A stretch of 34,260 nt of DNA from Thermosulfurimonas sp. (GTDB lineage Bacteria; Desulfobacterota; Thermodesulfobacteria; Thermodesulfobacteriales; Thermodesulfobacteriaceae): contig WFPH01000150.1 of assembly GCA_015487645.1 (NCBI GenBank), positions 1 to 34,260 of the forward strand. Reading direction: 5' to 3'. The notes beneath the pieces were generated by a model. The model was given only the letters and a program-made list of their open reading frames with translations. It was not told where the DNA came from and made no database searches. Positions 16,280 through 24,141 of this stretch are shown piece by piece. Position 1 is the stretch's first letter; every line of letters starts with the position of its first letter. The position numbers and the translations under genes are program-made.

Positions 16280-17371
16280 ATGAAAAAACGCTGGCTGATA
16301 ATCCTAGGTATTCTGGTAATTGTAATCATTGGAGGCGTTATTAACGTAAAGATGTTGCATTACACCAGCGAACCTGAATTTTGTGCTAAATGTCACCCTG
16401 AAAAGAATTTCGGCCCCGGGGGAGAGTTTTACTCCTGGGAACACTCCTCTCACGCAGAAGCAGGGGTAAAGTGTCTGGACTGTCACGGAAGGCCGGGATT
16501 AGTGGGGTATTTGCAGGCTAAACTGGGGGGCCTCAAAGACCTCTATAACGAAATTTTCGGCTCCGAGGAGGAAAAGCTGGCTAAGTTGGAAAATCCTCCG
16601 AAGGATCTGGTTCCCAACGAGACCTGTCTCTTTTGTCATTCAGATGAAGTCAATCAGGCTATTCGGAAGAGCCGGTTAATGCAACTGGCAGGATTGAAAT
16701 TCCGGCTTCTGGATGAGGTTCAAAATCCGGGATTTCGAGAGACCTTCTGGCTCCCGGATATTCTCAAAGTTGATCGCATTAAGGGGCTTTACATTCCTCA
16801 TGCGGCACATCTAGAAAACGACCTGCATTGCGCGGATTGTCATAAAGGAATGATTCACCGGGCCGCTAAACCCAGTATGTGTACCTGTGATAAATGTCAT
16901 CAGGAAAATGGCGGGCCGGAATTAAGTGATTGTGCCTTGTGTCACCAGATCCAGGAAGAACTTTATTTCGGTAAAAAGGTAAGAGAGTTTGCAGGAACTC
17001 CCTCGCCTATGGCTGAAAGTGAAGTTTCCTGTGAAGATTGCCATGGTAGCGGGGATTGTGCCTCCCTCCGCCCTGATGTTTCTAAGGCCTGTGCTTCTTG
17101 CCATGAAGATGAACTTGAAGATGTGCTGCAGAGTTATCGAGATAAAGCCCGGGAAATAAAAAATAGTCTACAGATAACCACAAAGATGTTCGAGGAGACT
17201 TATCGCAGTTTGCTACAGAAAGGAGAAGAACAAAAATTAGTCCGATTAAAAGAAATCAAATATGTGCTTGATGAAGTAGCCGCAGGGGATCCGACCGGTA
17301 TCCATAATGGAGACTTCGTGTTAGATATTTTAAAGAGACTACGAAAAGAGCTAGCATCGCTGGGTAAATAG
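16280..17371 (+). CDS. membrane-anchored octahaem c-type cytochrome, NapC/NirT-like N-terminus
   Basis: A 363-residue protein with an uncleaved-looking N-terminal anchor (LIILGILVIVIIGGVINV) followed by eight CxxCH haem-binding motifs, with first Cys at residues 35, 65, 116, 184, 203, 218, 251 and 271. The first two sit in a NapC/NirT-like context (EPEFCAKCH, then SWEHSSHAEAGVKCLDCH). Residues about 276-363 lack Cys and look like charged amphipathic helices, an unusual tail that could bind a partner. Such proteins pass electrons between membrane quinol and periplasmic or extracellular acceptors. No catalytic subunit is adjacent, so whether it serves nitrite, sulfur-compound or metal reduction, or plain transport, cannot be said. 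It is the last gene before a strong terminator. Confidence 0.88.
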   Translation: MKKRWLIILGILVIVIIGGVINVKMLHYTSEPEFCAKCHPEKNFGPGGEFYSWEHSSHAEAGVKCLDCHGRPGLVGYLQAKLGGLKDLYNEIFGSEEEKLAKLENPPKDLVPNETCLFCHSDEVNQAIRKSRLMQLAGLKFRLLDEVQNPGFRETFWLPDILKVDRIKGLYIPHAAHLENDLHCADCHKGMIHRAAKPSMCTCDKCHQENGGPELSDCALCHQIQEELYFGKKVREFAGTPSPMAESEVSCEDCHGSGDCASLRPDVSKACASCHEDELEDVLQSYRDKAREIKNSLQITTKMFEETYRSLLQKGEEQKLVRLKEIKYVLDEVAAGDPTGIHNGDFVLDILKRLRKELASLGK

Positions 17372-17376
17372 ATTTC

Positions 17377-17404
17377 TTGACTAAACACAAGTAACGATTA
17401 TCTT
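17377..17404 (+). promoter_or_regulatory. candidate promoter for the FKBP-apgM-nadB run
   Basis: TTGACT (17377-17382), a 16-nt spacer and TATCTT (17399-17404) form a plausible sigma-70 promoter (5/6 and 4/6 matches). The start point would be near 17411, inside the terminator hairpin. The new transcript would then lack the left arm of that hairpin and keep GAGGGGG as a free ribosome site for the TTG at 17431. Confidence 0.45.
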
Positions 17405-17428
17405 CCCCCTCGAAAGAGGGGGTTTTTT
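17405..17428 (+). terminator. intrinsic terminator after the cytochrome gene
   Basis: A perfect 7-bp stem, CCCCCTC (17405-17411) with GAGGGGG (17416-17422), has a GAAA tetraloop and a run of six T (17423-17428). It lies 33 bp after the cytochrome stop. The right arm also fits as the Shine-Dalgarno sequence of the next gene, 8 nt before its TTG start. Confidence 0.9.
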
Positions 17429-17430
17429 GT

Positions 17431-17904
17431 TTGGGCTCTAAAATTGATCGGGGAGACCGGGTTACCTTTAGGTATCAGGTCTTTTCCGAGGCCGGTGTGG
17501 TGGATGCCTCGGAAAAGCCGGTAACTATCGTGGTAGGTGAAGGACGGTTCCCTCCCTCCGTGGAGGAAGGACTTATAGGAAAAGAAGAAGGCCAACGGGT
17601 CTCAGTCTGGGTTCCCCCTGAGGAACACTATGGCCGTTACGATCCTAAGAAGATCCAGCTCATCCCCAGCGAAAAACTTCCCCCACAGGCTCGTCCGGGA
17701 GAAACAGTCTTCGTTCAGGACGATTTCGGGGTGCTCCATCCGGCCAGACTCGCCCGGCGGGACGCCTTCCTGGCGGTGGTGGACCTGAATCATCCCTTAG
17801 CCGGGAAATACCTGCGCTTTGATCTAGAGATCCTCAAAGTTGAAAAAGGAGATTTGTCCGAAAACCCCGCAGAGACCCCGGAGGAAAGGAGGATGGATCC
17901 ATGA
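17431..17904 (+). CDS. FKBP/SlyD-type peptidyl-prolyl isomerase
   Basis: A 157-residue protein of the SlyD-like FKBP family. The FKBP fold is interrupted by an insert-in-flap domain: GDRVTFRYQVFSEAGVVDAS, then VVGEGRFPPSVEEGLIGKEEGQRVSVWVPPEEHYGRYD, and a returning LNHPLAGKYLRFDLEIL. The latter two match SlyD signatures (pxxEexLxGmkxGE, and NHPLAGxxLxF). It catalyses prolyl cis/trans isomerisation and chaperones folding in the cytoplasm. The His/Cys-rich metal-binding tail of E. coli SlyD is missing; the C-terminus is acidic. The start is TTG 17431, 8 nt after GAGGGGG, right after the terminator T-run. The stop overlaps the apgM start (ATGA at 17901-17904). Confidence 0.85.
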   Translation: MGSKIDRGDRVTFRYQVFSEAGVVDASEKPVTIVVGEGRFPPSVEEGLIGKEEGQRVSVWVPPEEHYGRYDPKKIQLIPSEKLPPQARPGETVFVQDDFGVLHPARLARRDAFLAVVDLNHPLAGKYLRFDLEILKVEKGDLSENPAETPEERRMDP

Positions 17905-19124
17905 AATATATCGTGCTGGTAGGCGATGGCATGGGAGATTTTCCGCTGAAAGAGCTTTCCGGAAGGACTCCTCTTGAGGTGGCCACCACGCCCGGACTGG
18001 ATTTCCTCACCGAACACGGGGAGATAGGCCTGGTTCAGACCGTGCCCCAGGGGCTTCACCCCGGAAGCGACGTGGCCAATATGAGCCTTCTGGGTTATCC
18101 GCCCGAGGAAAAGTACACCGGTCGGGGTCCTATTGAGGCTGCCAGTCTCGGGATCCCCATGCGCCCGGAGGACGTGGCCTTCCGCTGCAACCTAGTCACC
18201 CTGAAGAAGGTGGGGCAAAACCTGATTATGGAAGACTACAGCGCCGGACACATCTCCACCGAAGAAGCCCGGGTGCTCATCGAGGACCTCAACCGGGAGC
18301 TTGGCACCGACAAACTCGAACTTTTCTGCGGTAAGAGCTACCGACACATCCTCCTCTGGCGGGGTGGCCCGGAGGGGTTGCGCACCGTCCCACCCCATGA
18401 TCTCCTGGGGAAAAACATCTACCATGCTTGGCAGGCCTATCGGGAAGAGCCTCTGTTGAAAGATTTCCTGGTCAAGGCCATAAAGATCTTGGAAAAACAT
18501 CCGGTGAACCGAAAACGGATAGAAGAAGGTCTCCCTCCGGCCAATGCCCTCTGGCCCTGGGGTCAGGGGAGAATCCCGCACCTTGAGCCCTTTTCCGAAA
18601 AATGGGGACTTTCCGGCGCGGTGGTGGCCGCAGTGGATCTCATTAAGGGGCTAGGACGGCTGGCTGGTTTGAGCATCATAGAAGTGGAGGGGGCCACCGG
18701 TTACCTAGATACCAATTACGAAGGCAAGGCCCTGGCGGCTATAGAGGCTTTAAAAGAACACGATTTTGTTTTTGTGCACGTAGAGGCCCCGGACGAGGCT
18801 TCCCATCAGGGTTCCATAGAACTCAAGATCAAGGCCATCCAGGACTTTGACCGTTACGTGGTGCGGACCGTCATCGAAGAGACCGCGGCGCAATTCGGAG
18901 AGTATCGTATCCTGGCGGTTACGGATCATCTGACCCCTATTCCTCTGCGTACCCATTCCTCAAAGCCCGTGCCCTTCGTGATCTTTGACTCCAGAGACGA
19001 GTCCCCCAAGCGTTCGGAAGGCTTTTCGGAGACCACCGCTCAGGGGACGGGTCTCTTTATCTCCGACGGACAAACCCTTATGAGCCGCTTCTTGGAAAGG
19101 GAGCCGCGTTTGCCTCAGGAATAA
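17901..19124 (+). CDS. apgM: cofactor-independent phosphoglycerate mutase, archaeal-type (ApgM)
   Basis: A 407-residue enzyme of the alkaline phosphatase superfamily interconverting 3- and 2-phosphoglycerate in glycolysis and gluconeogenesis. Motifs: IVLVGDGMGDFP with metal-binding Asp9, GSDVANMSLLGY with the nucleophile Ser62, GRGPIEAAS, VHVEAPDEASHQG and AVTDHLTPI (metal ligands), and RTHSSKPVPFV. The length and motifs are those of ApgM, which is found in archaea and many thermophilic or anaerobic bacteria, rather than the roughly 510-residue GpmI. It starts at ATG 17901, overlapping the isomerase stop, and ends 1 bp before nadB, so it is co-transcribed. In an autotroph it would serve carbon flow from acetyl-CoA and pyruvate to sugars. 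Confidence 0.95.
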   Translation: MKYIVLVGDGMGDFPLKELSGRTPLEVATTPGLDFLTEHGEIGLVQTVPQGLHPGSDVANMSLLGYPPEEKYTGRGPIEAASLGIPMRPEDVAFRCNLVTLKKVGQNLIMEDYSAGHISTEEARVLIEDLNRELGTDKLELFCGKSYRHILLWRGGPEGLRTVPPHDLLGKNIYHAWQAYREEPLLKDFLVKAIKILEKHPVNRKRIEEGLPPANALWPWGQGRIPHLEPFSEKWGLSGAVVAAVDLIKGLGRLAGLSIIEVEGATGYLDTNYEGKALAAIEALKEHDFVFVHVEAPDEASHQGSIELKIKAIQDFDRYVVRTVIEETAAQFGEYRILAVTDHLTPIPLRTHSSKPVPFVIFDSRDESPKRSEGFSETTAQGTGLFISDGQTLMSRFLEREPRLPQE

Positions 19125-19125
19125 G

Positions 19126-20745
19126 ATGGCCCAAAAGACAGACTTCCTGATCATCGGTTCGGGCATTGCAGGCCTTTCCCTGGCCCTAAAACTCGCCGAA
19201 CTCGGAGAAGTGCTCATCGTTACCAAGAAAAAGGCCTCTGAAGGGGCCACAGCCCTGGCGCAGGGGGGCATCGCCTGTGTGATGAGTAAGGACGATTCCT
19301 TTGAACTCCATGTGGAAGACACCCTGCGGGCCGGAGACGGACTTTGCCGCCGCGAGACCGTGGAACTGGTGGTGCGCCAGGCCCCGGAGCGCATCCGGGA
19401 GCTTATAGAGCTGGGGGTAGAGTTTTCCCGGGATCCGAACGATCCCACCCGGTTAGATCTGGGACTTGAGGGGGGACACTCCCGGCGCCGGATTCTACAC
19501 GTGGAGGACCACACCGGCCGGGAAATCGAACGGGTCCTGCTCGCAAGAGTCCAGGAGAAGGCCAACCTCCGCGTCCTTGAGGGGCACCTAGCGGTGGATC
19601 TCATTACCACCGGAAAGATCGGCCGGAAGACCGAAGGCAACCGCATCCTCGGGGCCTACATCATGGAATGGGCCACGGGGAAGATTGAAACCTATCTCGC
19701 TCGGGTGGTCATCTTGGCCACGGGTGGAGCGGGCAAGGTCTACCTTTACACTAGCAATCCCGATACGGCTACCGGTGACGGAATAGCCCTGGCGGTAAGA
19801 GCCGGAGCTCGGGCGGCCAATCTAGAATTCGTGCAATTTCATCCCACTTGTCTCTATCACCCCAAGGCCAAGAATTTTCTTATCTCCGAGGCCCTCCGGG
19901 GCGAAGGTGCGCGACTGCTCGATCCCGAGGGGCGTCCTTTCATGCAAAAGTACCATCCCAGGGGGGAGTTGGCTCCCCGGGACATCGTGGCCCGGGCCAT
20001 CGATATGGAACTCAAACGCTCCGGAGCGGACCATGTGTGGCTCGACATCTCGCATCGTCCGGCAGACTTCGTGAAGGATCGATTTCCCTATATCTACGAG
20101 ACCTGCCTCCGGTTCGGGATAGACATTACTCGGGAGCCCATCCCAGTGGTCCCGGCGGCCCATTACCTTTGCGGAGGGATTTTGACCAATCTTTATGGCG
20201 AGACCGACATTCCGGGACTTTTGGCCGTGGGGGAGTGCGCCTGCACCGGCCTTCACGGGGCCAACCGCCTGGCCTCCAACTCGCTGCTTGAGGCCTTGGT
20301 CTTTGCCCATCAGGCCAGTCTTCGCCTGCGGGAGATCTGGCCCGAATGGCGAAGGCTCCCGCTCCTTGAAGTCCCAGACTGGGACCCCGGTGGAGCGGTG
20401 GACATGGAAGAAAAGGTCCTCATCTCTCACAACTGGGATGCCATCCGACGCCTCATGTGGAATTATGTAGGCCTGGTGAGAAGCCTCGATCGTCTGGAGC
20501 TGGCCCGCAGACGCCTGGCCTTCATTGCTCGGGAAGTGGAGGATCACTACTGGCGTTATCTTCTTACCCCGGAGTTTGTGGAACTGAGGAACCTTTGCCA
20601 GGTGGCTCGCCTGATCGTAATTTCCGCTCTCAAACGACACGAATCTCGAGGGGTGCATTATTTGAAAGACTTTCCGGAAAAAGATAACCGTTACCTCAAG
20701 GAAACCCTAGTCTCAAGGGAGGTTCTCTTGAGCTATGACCAGTGA
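19126..20745 (+). CDS. nadB: L-aspartate oxidase NadB
   Basis: A 539-residue FAD enzyme oxidising L-aspartate to iminoaspartate, the first step of NAD biosynthesis. Motifs: FLIIGSGIAGLSLALKLAE (Rossmann FAD site), SEGATALAQGGIACV, DTLRAGDGLC, GGHSRRRILHVEDHTGREIE, VILATGGAGKVYLYTSNP, EFVQFHPTCLY, and LCGGILTNLYGETDIPGLLAVGECACTG followed by HGANRLASNSLLEALVF. Anaerobes use fumarate or quinone instead of oxygen as acceptor. nadC is present 10 kb away on the opposite strand, while nadA is not in the window. The last 11 bp overlap the next gene. Confidence 0.96.
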   Translation: MAQKTDFLIIGSGIAGLSLALKLAELGEVLIVTKKKASEGATALAQGGIACVMSKDDSFELHVEDTLRAGDGLCRRETVELVVRQAPERIRELIELGVEFSRDPNDPTRLDLGLEGGHSRRRILHVEDHTGREIERVLLARVQEKANLRVLEGHLAVDLITTGKIGRKTEGNRILGAYIMEWATGKIETYLARVVILATGGAGKVYLYTSNPDTATGDGIALAVRAGARAANLEFVQFHPTCLYHPKAKNFLISEALRGEGARLLDPEGRPFMQKYHPRGELAPRDIVARAIDMELKRSGADHVWLDISHRPADFVKDRFPYIYETCLRFGIDITREPIPVVPAAHYLCGGILTNLYGETDIPGLLAVGECACTGLHGANRLASNSLLEALVFAHQASLRLREIWPEWRRLPLLEVPDWDPGGAVDMEEKVLISHNWDAIRRLMWNYVGLVRSLDRLELARRRLAFIAREVEDHYWRYLLTPEFVELRNLCQVARLIVISALKRHESRGVHYLKDFPEKDNRYLKETLVSREVLLSYDQ

Positions 20746-21445
20746 AGGAGTGGCCGAGAGATTGCGGAGACTCCAAGAAAGGGTAGCCGAGGCGGCCCTC
20801 AGAGTGGGCCGTAAACCCGAGGAAGTAAGGATCCTGGGGGCCTCCAAAGGACAACCCTTGGAAAAGATAAGGGAGGCCGTGGCGGCGGGGCTTTCCCTTA
20901 TCGGCGAAAATTATGTCCAGGAAGCCGAAAGAAAAAAGGAAGCCCTCGGAGACCTACCCCTTAGCTGGCATCTTATCGGTCACCTTCAGAAGAACAAGGC
21001 CAAAAAGGCCCTAGCCCTTTTCGATCTCATCCAGACCGTGGATCGTCCAGAGCTCGTGCGGAAGCTATCGACCCTCACGGAAAAAATGGGGCGAACCCTT
21101 CCGGTTTTCATCCAGGTCAATCTGGGCTATGAGAAGACCAAGGCCGGTGTGCTCCCGGAAGACCTCTTCGAACTGGCTCGTCTGGTAAGAGATCTTCCAG
21201 GGCTTGAGCTGCGCGGTCTCATGACCATTCCTCCCTATAAGGAGGACCCGGAGGCCGTTCGTCCCTATTTCAGGCGCCTGCGGGAGCTGCGGGACGACCT
21301 CCGGGAAAGGCTCGATCTTGAAAGTCTCACCGAGCTTTCCATGGGGATGAGCCACGACTTCGAGGTGGCGGTAGAAGAAGGGGCCACCATCGTGCGCCTC
21401 GGCACGGCGCTTTTCGGGCCTCGCCCCTCAAAAGGTGGTGTTTGA
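20735..21445 (+). CDS. YggS/PROSC-family PLP homeostasis protein
   Basis: A 236-residue protein with the alanine-racemase-like N-terminal fold of the YggS family. Lys38 in LGASKGQP is the expected PLP-binding lysine, followed by IGENYVQEA, WHLIGHLQKNKAK, VFIQVNLGYEKTKAG, LRGLMTIPP and LSMGMSHDFEVAVEEGAT with VRLGTALFG. The family binds pyridoxal phosphate without a known catalytic reaction and maintains B6 and amino-acid balance. The start at ATG 20735 overlaps the nadB stop and its end overlaps the comEC start, so translation is probably coupled. Confidence 0.93.
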   Translation: MTSEGVAERLRRLQERVAEAALRVGRKPEEVRILGASKGQPLEKIREAVAAGLSLIGENYVQEAERKKEALGDLPLSWHLIGHLQKNKAKKALALFDLIQTVDRPELVRKLSTLTEKMGRTLPVFIQVNLGYEKTKAGVLPEDLFELARLVRDLPGLELRGLMTIPPYKEDPEAVRPYFRRLRELRDDLRERLDLESLTELSMGMSHDFEVAVEEGATIVRLGTALFGPRPSKGGV

Positions 21446-23747
21446 GAAAACTCCCGTAAAGGAAACCGCCCTGGGTTTTTCCCTGGGGCTTCTTCTAACC
21501 TTCTGGAAATGCGCCCTCATCACCAAGGCCCTGGGGGCCCTTCTCTGGCTAGCCGCCGGTCTGCGCTGGGCTTTCGGAGCTTTTGCCTTGGCACTCCTCT
21601 ACGGGAACCTTTACCTGGCCTCCCATTCGCCGGCCGAGTTCTCCACTAAAAGAATGGAAATCTCCGGTGAGGTGCTCGCCAGGCGTCCACTCTTCCGGGG
21701 AGAGAGCCTCCTGGTTGAAACCCCTCACGGCCAAGGCGAAATCTTCTCCCCTTTAAGTCTTCCGGAATGCGAACCCGGGGCCCGTTTCAAAGCCAGAGTC
21801 AGACTTCGCTCACCGGGATACCTCAACCCCTTTGCCCCCTCCCCCGAGATTCGACGGCTCTCGAGAGGTCTTTCCTTTCGCGCGGCCCTCAAAAGGGAGA
21901 AAGATATCCTGTGCTTTGCCCCCGAAGGGAAAAGATGGTGGGAAGTCCTGCGGGAAAGGCTCTTCTTCTTTGCGGCCGGGCTTTCTCCGGAGGCTCGGGG
22001 TCTCTTTTCGGCCCTCATCCTGGGCGAGAAGACCTTTTTACCCGGAGAACTCCAAGAACGGGTAAAGGCCCTGGGACTTTATCATTTCTTGGCGGTCTCC
22101 GGTTTCCACCTAGGACTTCTTTACGCCCTTCTCTACGGGGTTACAAAGCGCCTCTGGCCCCGTCTTTGTCGTTTCTCTGGAGTTCCGGCCCAGATCCCGG
22201 CCGCTCTGACGGGCCTTTTCGGGGCGGGCTTCTACGCCGCCCTTTCGGGTTTTCCGCCCTCGGCCCTGAGAGCCCTCACCATGCTGGCCCTTTACACCTT
22301 CTCCCGGGTTCTTTTCCGGCGAACCTCGGGGTTCGACATCTTGGCCGGAGCCGTCCTCATATTGCTCGCCTTCTCGCCGGGCAGCATCTTGGATCTCTCC
22401 TTCAGGCTTTCGGTGTTGGCGGTCTGTGGGGTCATCCTGGGCCACCGCCTGGCTTCCCTCAGGCTTCGTGGAAAAAATCTCTTTCTACGCTACTCCTTAG
22501 AAGCCCTCGCGGTCTCGCTTGGGGCCTGGCTTTTCACCTTTCCCCTCCTTCTCTACACCTTCGGAGAGGTCCCCCTCCTTGGCCCTTTAAACACCGTAAT
22601 CCTCACCCCTCTCTGGTGTTTTCTTCTCATCCCCGGGGAGATGCTGGCGGCCCTCCTGGTCCCGGTGGCACCGGGTTGGGCCTTGACGCTGACCGAGTTC
22701 CTGGCAGAGGTGGCCCGCGCGGGGATCGATCTCCCTCTACCCTCCCCTCTTCTGCGGCCGCCCTGGCCGGTGGGACTTTTCGTACTCTTTCTTCTGACTC
22801 TGGCCACGGCCGCTTTCCTAGTGGTAAAAAGAAAAATCTGGCCCGCGATCTCAGCCCTCCTCCTGGCCCTGGCTCTTTTCGTTCTCGGCTGGTGGGTACG
22901 GGACAGGTTCTTCTACCTTCTGGCCCTTGATATCGGTAAAGGGAACGCGATCTTGGTGCATCTTCCGGGAAATCGGAACCTGCTTTTCGATGCCGGAGCC
23001 CGCTTCGGGGATTTCGACGCCGGGAAACACCTGCTGGCCCCCACTCTCCGCAAACTCGGAATAGACACCCTGGATCTGGTCCTCCTCTCCCATCCGGATC
23101 TCGACCACACCGGTGGACTCCCCGCGCTCCTTGGGGAATTCCACCTGAAAAAAATACTCTCTGGAAGATTCCCGAAGTCCTCCTGGGAGAAGATCGGAAG
23201 GCCTTTTCCCCTTGAGGAAATCGAGGCTCCACTCTCTCTCAGATTGGGGGAGGCCGAGATCCTCCTTTTTCCGGGAAGCCCCCTTTCCACCAACAAAAAC
23301 CGGGCCAGCCTGGTGGCCTATCTGGAGTACCGGGGACTTACGGTCTTTTTCCCGGGCGACATCGACACTTCGAGATTCCAGAGGCTTTACCTTTCCCGAA
23401 GGCTTATCCCGGCCGAAGTTTTCGTTCTTCCTCATCACGGATCCCGGAGTGGTCTTTTTACTGCGGGCTGGGAAGCCTTAAGATTCAGAATGGCTCTAGT
23501 CCTGGCCAGGGGCCGGAAGCATCCTCATCCCCTGGTACGAGAGTGGCTTAAGACCAGAGGATATCCCTTCTACGAGACCGGAAAGACCGGGGCCCTGGCC
23601 CTCTTCCTGAGGGCTGGAAGGTTCCTAGTCTGTCCGGAGAGGGATCTTCGTCCGGGCCTTCCTAAAGCCCTGTTATGGCCTTATATTCCTTATGTAACCT
23701 CAGACGGCTGCTATAGCTATGAATTTCATACCCTACGAGACCTTTGA
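21435..23747 (+). CDS. comEC: ComEC/Rec2-family DNA-uptake channel
   Basis: A 770-residue polytopic membrane protein with the three expected parts: a soluble N-terminal domain after the first spans (about 60-170), the Competence domain with the signature LGLYHFLAVSGFHLGLLYAL (around residue 214 onward) and many membrane spans to about 480, and a C-terminal metallo-beta-lactamase-like domain with LLSHPDLDHTGGLPALL (about 551) and VLPHHGSRSG. ComEC forms the inner-membrane channel for single-stranded DNA in natural transformation. The start is one of two consecutive GTG codons (21435 or 21438), overlapping the YggS stop. No other competence genes are nearby, so function in DNA uptake is inferred from the family only. 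Confidence 0.93.
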   Translation: MVFEKTPVKETALGFSLGLLLTFWKCALITKALGALLWLAAGLRWAFGAFALALLYGNLYLASHSPAEFSTKRMEISGEVLARRPLFRGESLLVETPHGQGEIFSPLSLPECEPGARFKARVRLRSPGYLNPFAPSPEIRRLSRGLSFRAALKREKDILCFAPEGKRWWEVLRERLFFFAAGLSPEARGLFSALILGEKTFLPGELQERVKALGLYHFLAVSGFHLGLLYALLYGVTKRLWPRLCRFSGVPAQIPAALTGLFGAGFYAALSGFPPSALRALTMLALYTFSRVLFRRTSGFDILAGAVLILLAFSPGSILDLSFRLSVLAVCGVILGHRLASLRLRGKNLFLRYSLEALAVSLGAWLFTFPLLLYTFGEVPLLGPLNTVILTPLWCFLLIPGEMLAALLVPVAPGWALTLTEFLAEVARAGIDLPLPSPLLRPPWPVGLFVLFLLTLATAAFLVVKRKIWPAISALLLALALFVLGWWVRDRFFYLLALDIGKGNAILVHLPGNRNLLFDAGARFGDFDAGKHLLAPTLRKLGIDTLDLVLLSHPDLDHTGGLPALLGEFHLKKILSGRFPKSSWEKIGRPFPLEEIEAPLSLRLGEAEILLFPGSPLSTNKNRASLVAYLEYRGLTVFFPGDIDTSRFQRLYLSRRLIPAEVFVLPHHGSRSGLFTAGWEALRFRMALVLARGRKHPHPLVREWLKTRGYPFYETGKTGALALFLRAGRFLVCPERDLRPGLPKALLWPYIPYVTSDGCYSYEFHTLRDL

Positions 23748-24141
23748 ACACGGGGCGGACATCGGGGTCCGGGGTTATGGGCACACCCTAGAGGAGGCCT
23801 TTGAGAATGGGGCCCGGGCCCTCTTTGCCCTGATGGTGGAGAACTTCGAGGAGATCATCCCGGAGAGGGAAATTTCGCTCGAGGTCTCGGCGGAGCTCCT
23901 CGATGAGCTTTTTGTGGTCTGGCTCAACCAGCTTCTGACCGTTTCGGATCTAGAGAACATGGTCTTTCGGGACTTCAAGGTGAACCTCTCCGGGGAGGAG
24001 CTCCGGGCCAAGGCCCTCGGAGAACCCCTCGATCCAGCCAAACACCAGCTGGGCGTAGAAGTCAAGGGGGCCACTTTTACCCTGGCTAAAGTGGAAAGAC
24101 AAGGCGAGTTGTGGGTAGCTCAGTGTGTGGTAGACGTATGA
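23719..24141 (+). CDS. archease
   Basis: A 140-residue archease. It has the N-terminal YETFEHGADIGVRGYGHTLEEAFENGARALFALM block, central FVVWLNQLLTVSD, and C-terminal VKGATFTLAKVE. Archease promotes guanylylation and turnover of the RNA ligase RtcB in tRNA splicing and RNA repair. No rtcB is present in the window. The start at 23719 lies inside the end of comEC (29 bp overlap) and its stop overlaps the next start (ATGA). Its usual conserved acidic residues near the N-terminus are present. Confidence 0.9.
   Translation: MNFIPYETFEHGADIGVRGYGHTLEEAFENGARALFALMVENFEEIIPEREISLEVSAELLDELFVVWLNQLLTVSDLENMVFRDFKVNLSGEELRAKALGEPLDPAKHQLGVEVKGATFTLAKVERQGELWVAQCVVDV

Noticed and set aside
21767..22930. 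387-codon + strand frame inside comEC
   Set aside because: It is a shifted frame of comEC with Pro/Gly/Arg/Ser-rich composition and no recognisable domain.
24111..24137. start of the corrinoid activator at 24111
   Set aside because: That start would overlap archease by 31 bp and adds a short MGSSVCGRR stretch that is a shadow of archease codons; ATG 24138 gives the usual ATGA coupling.
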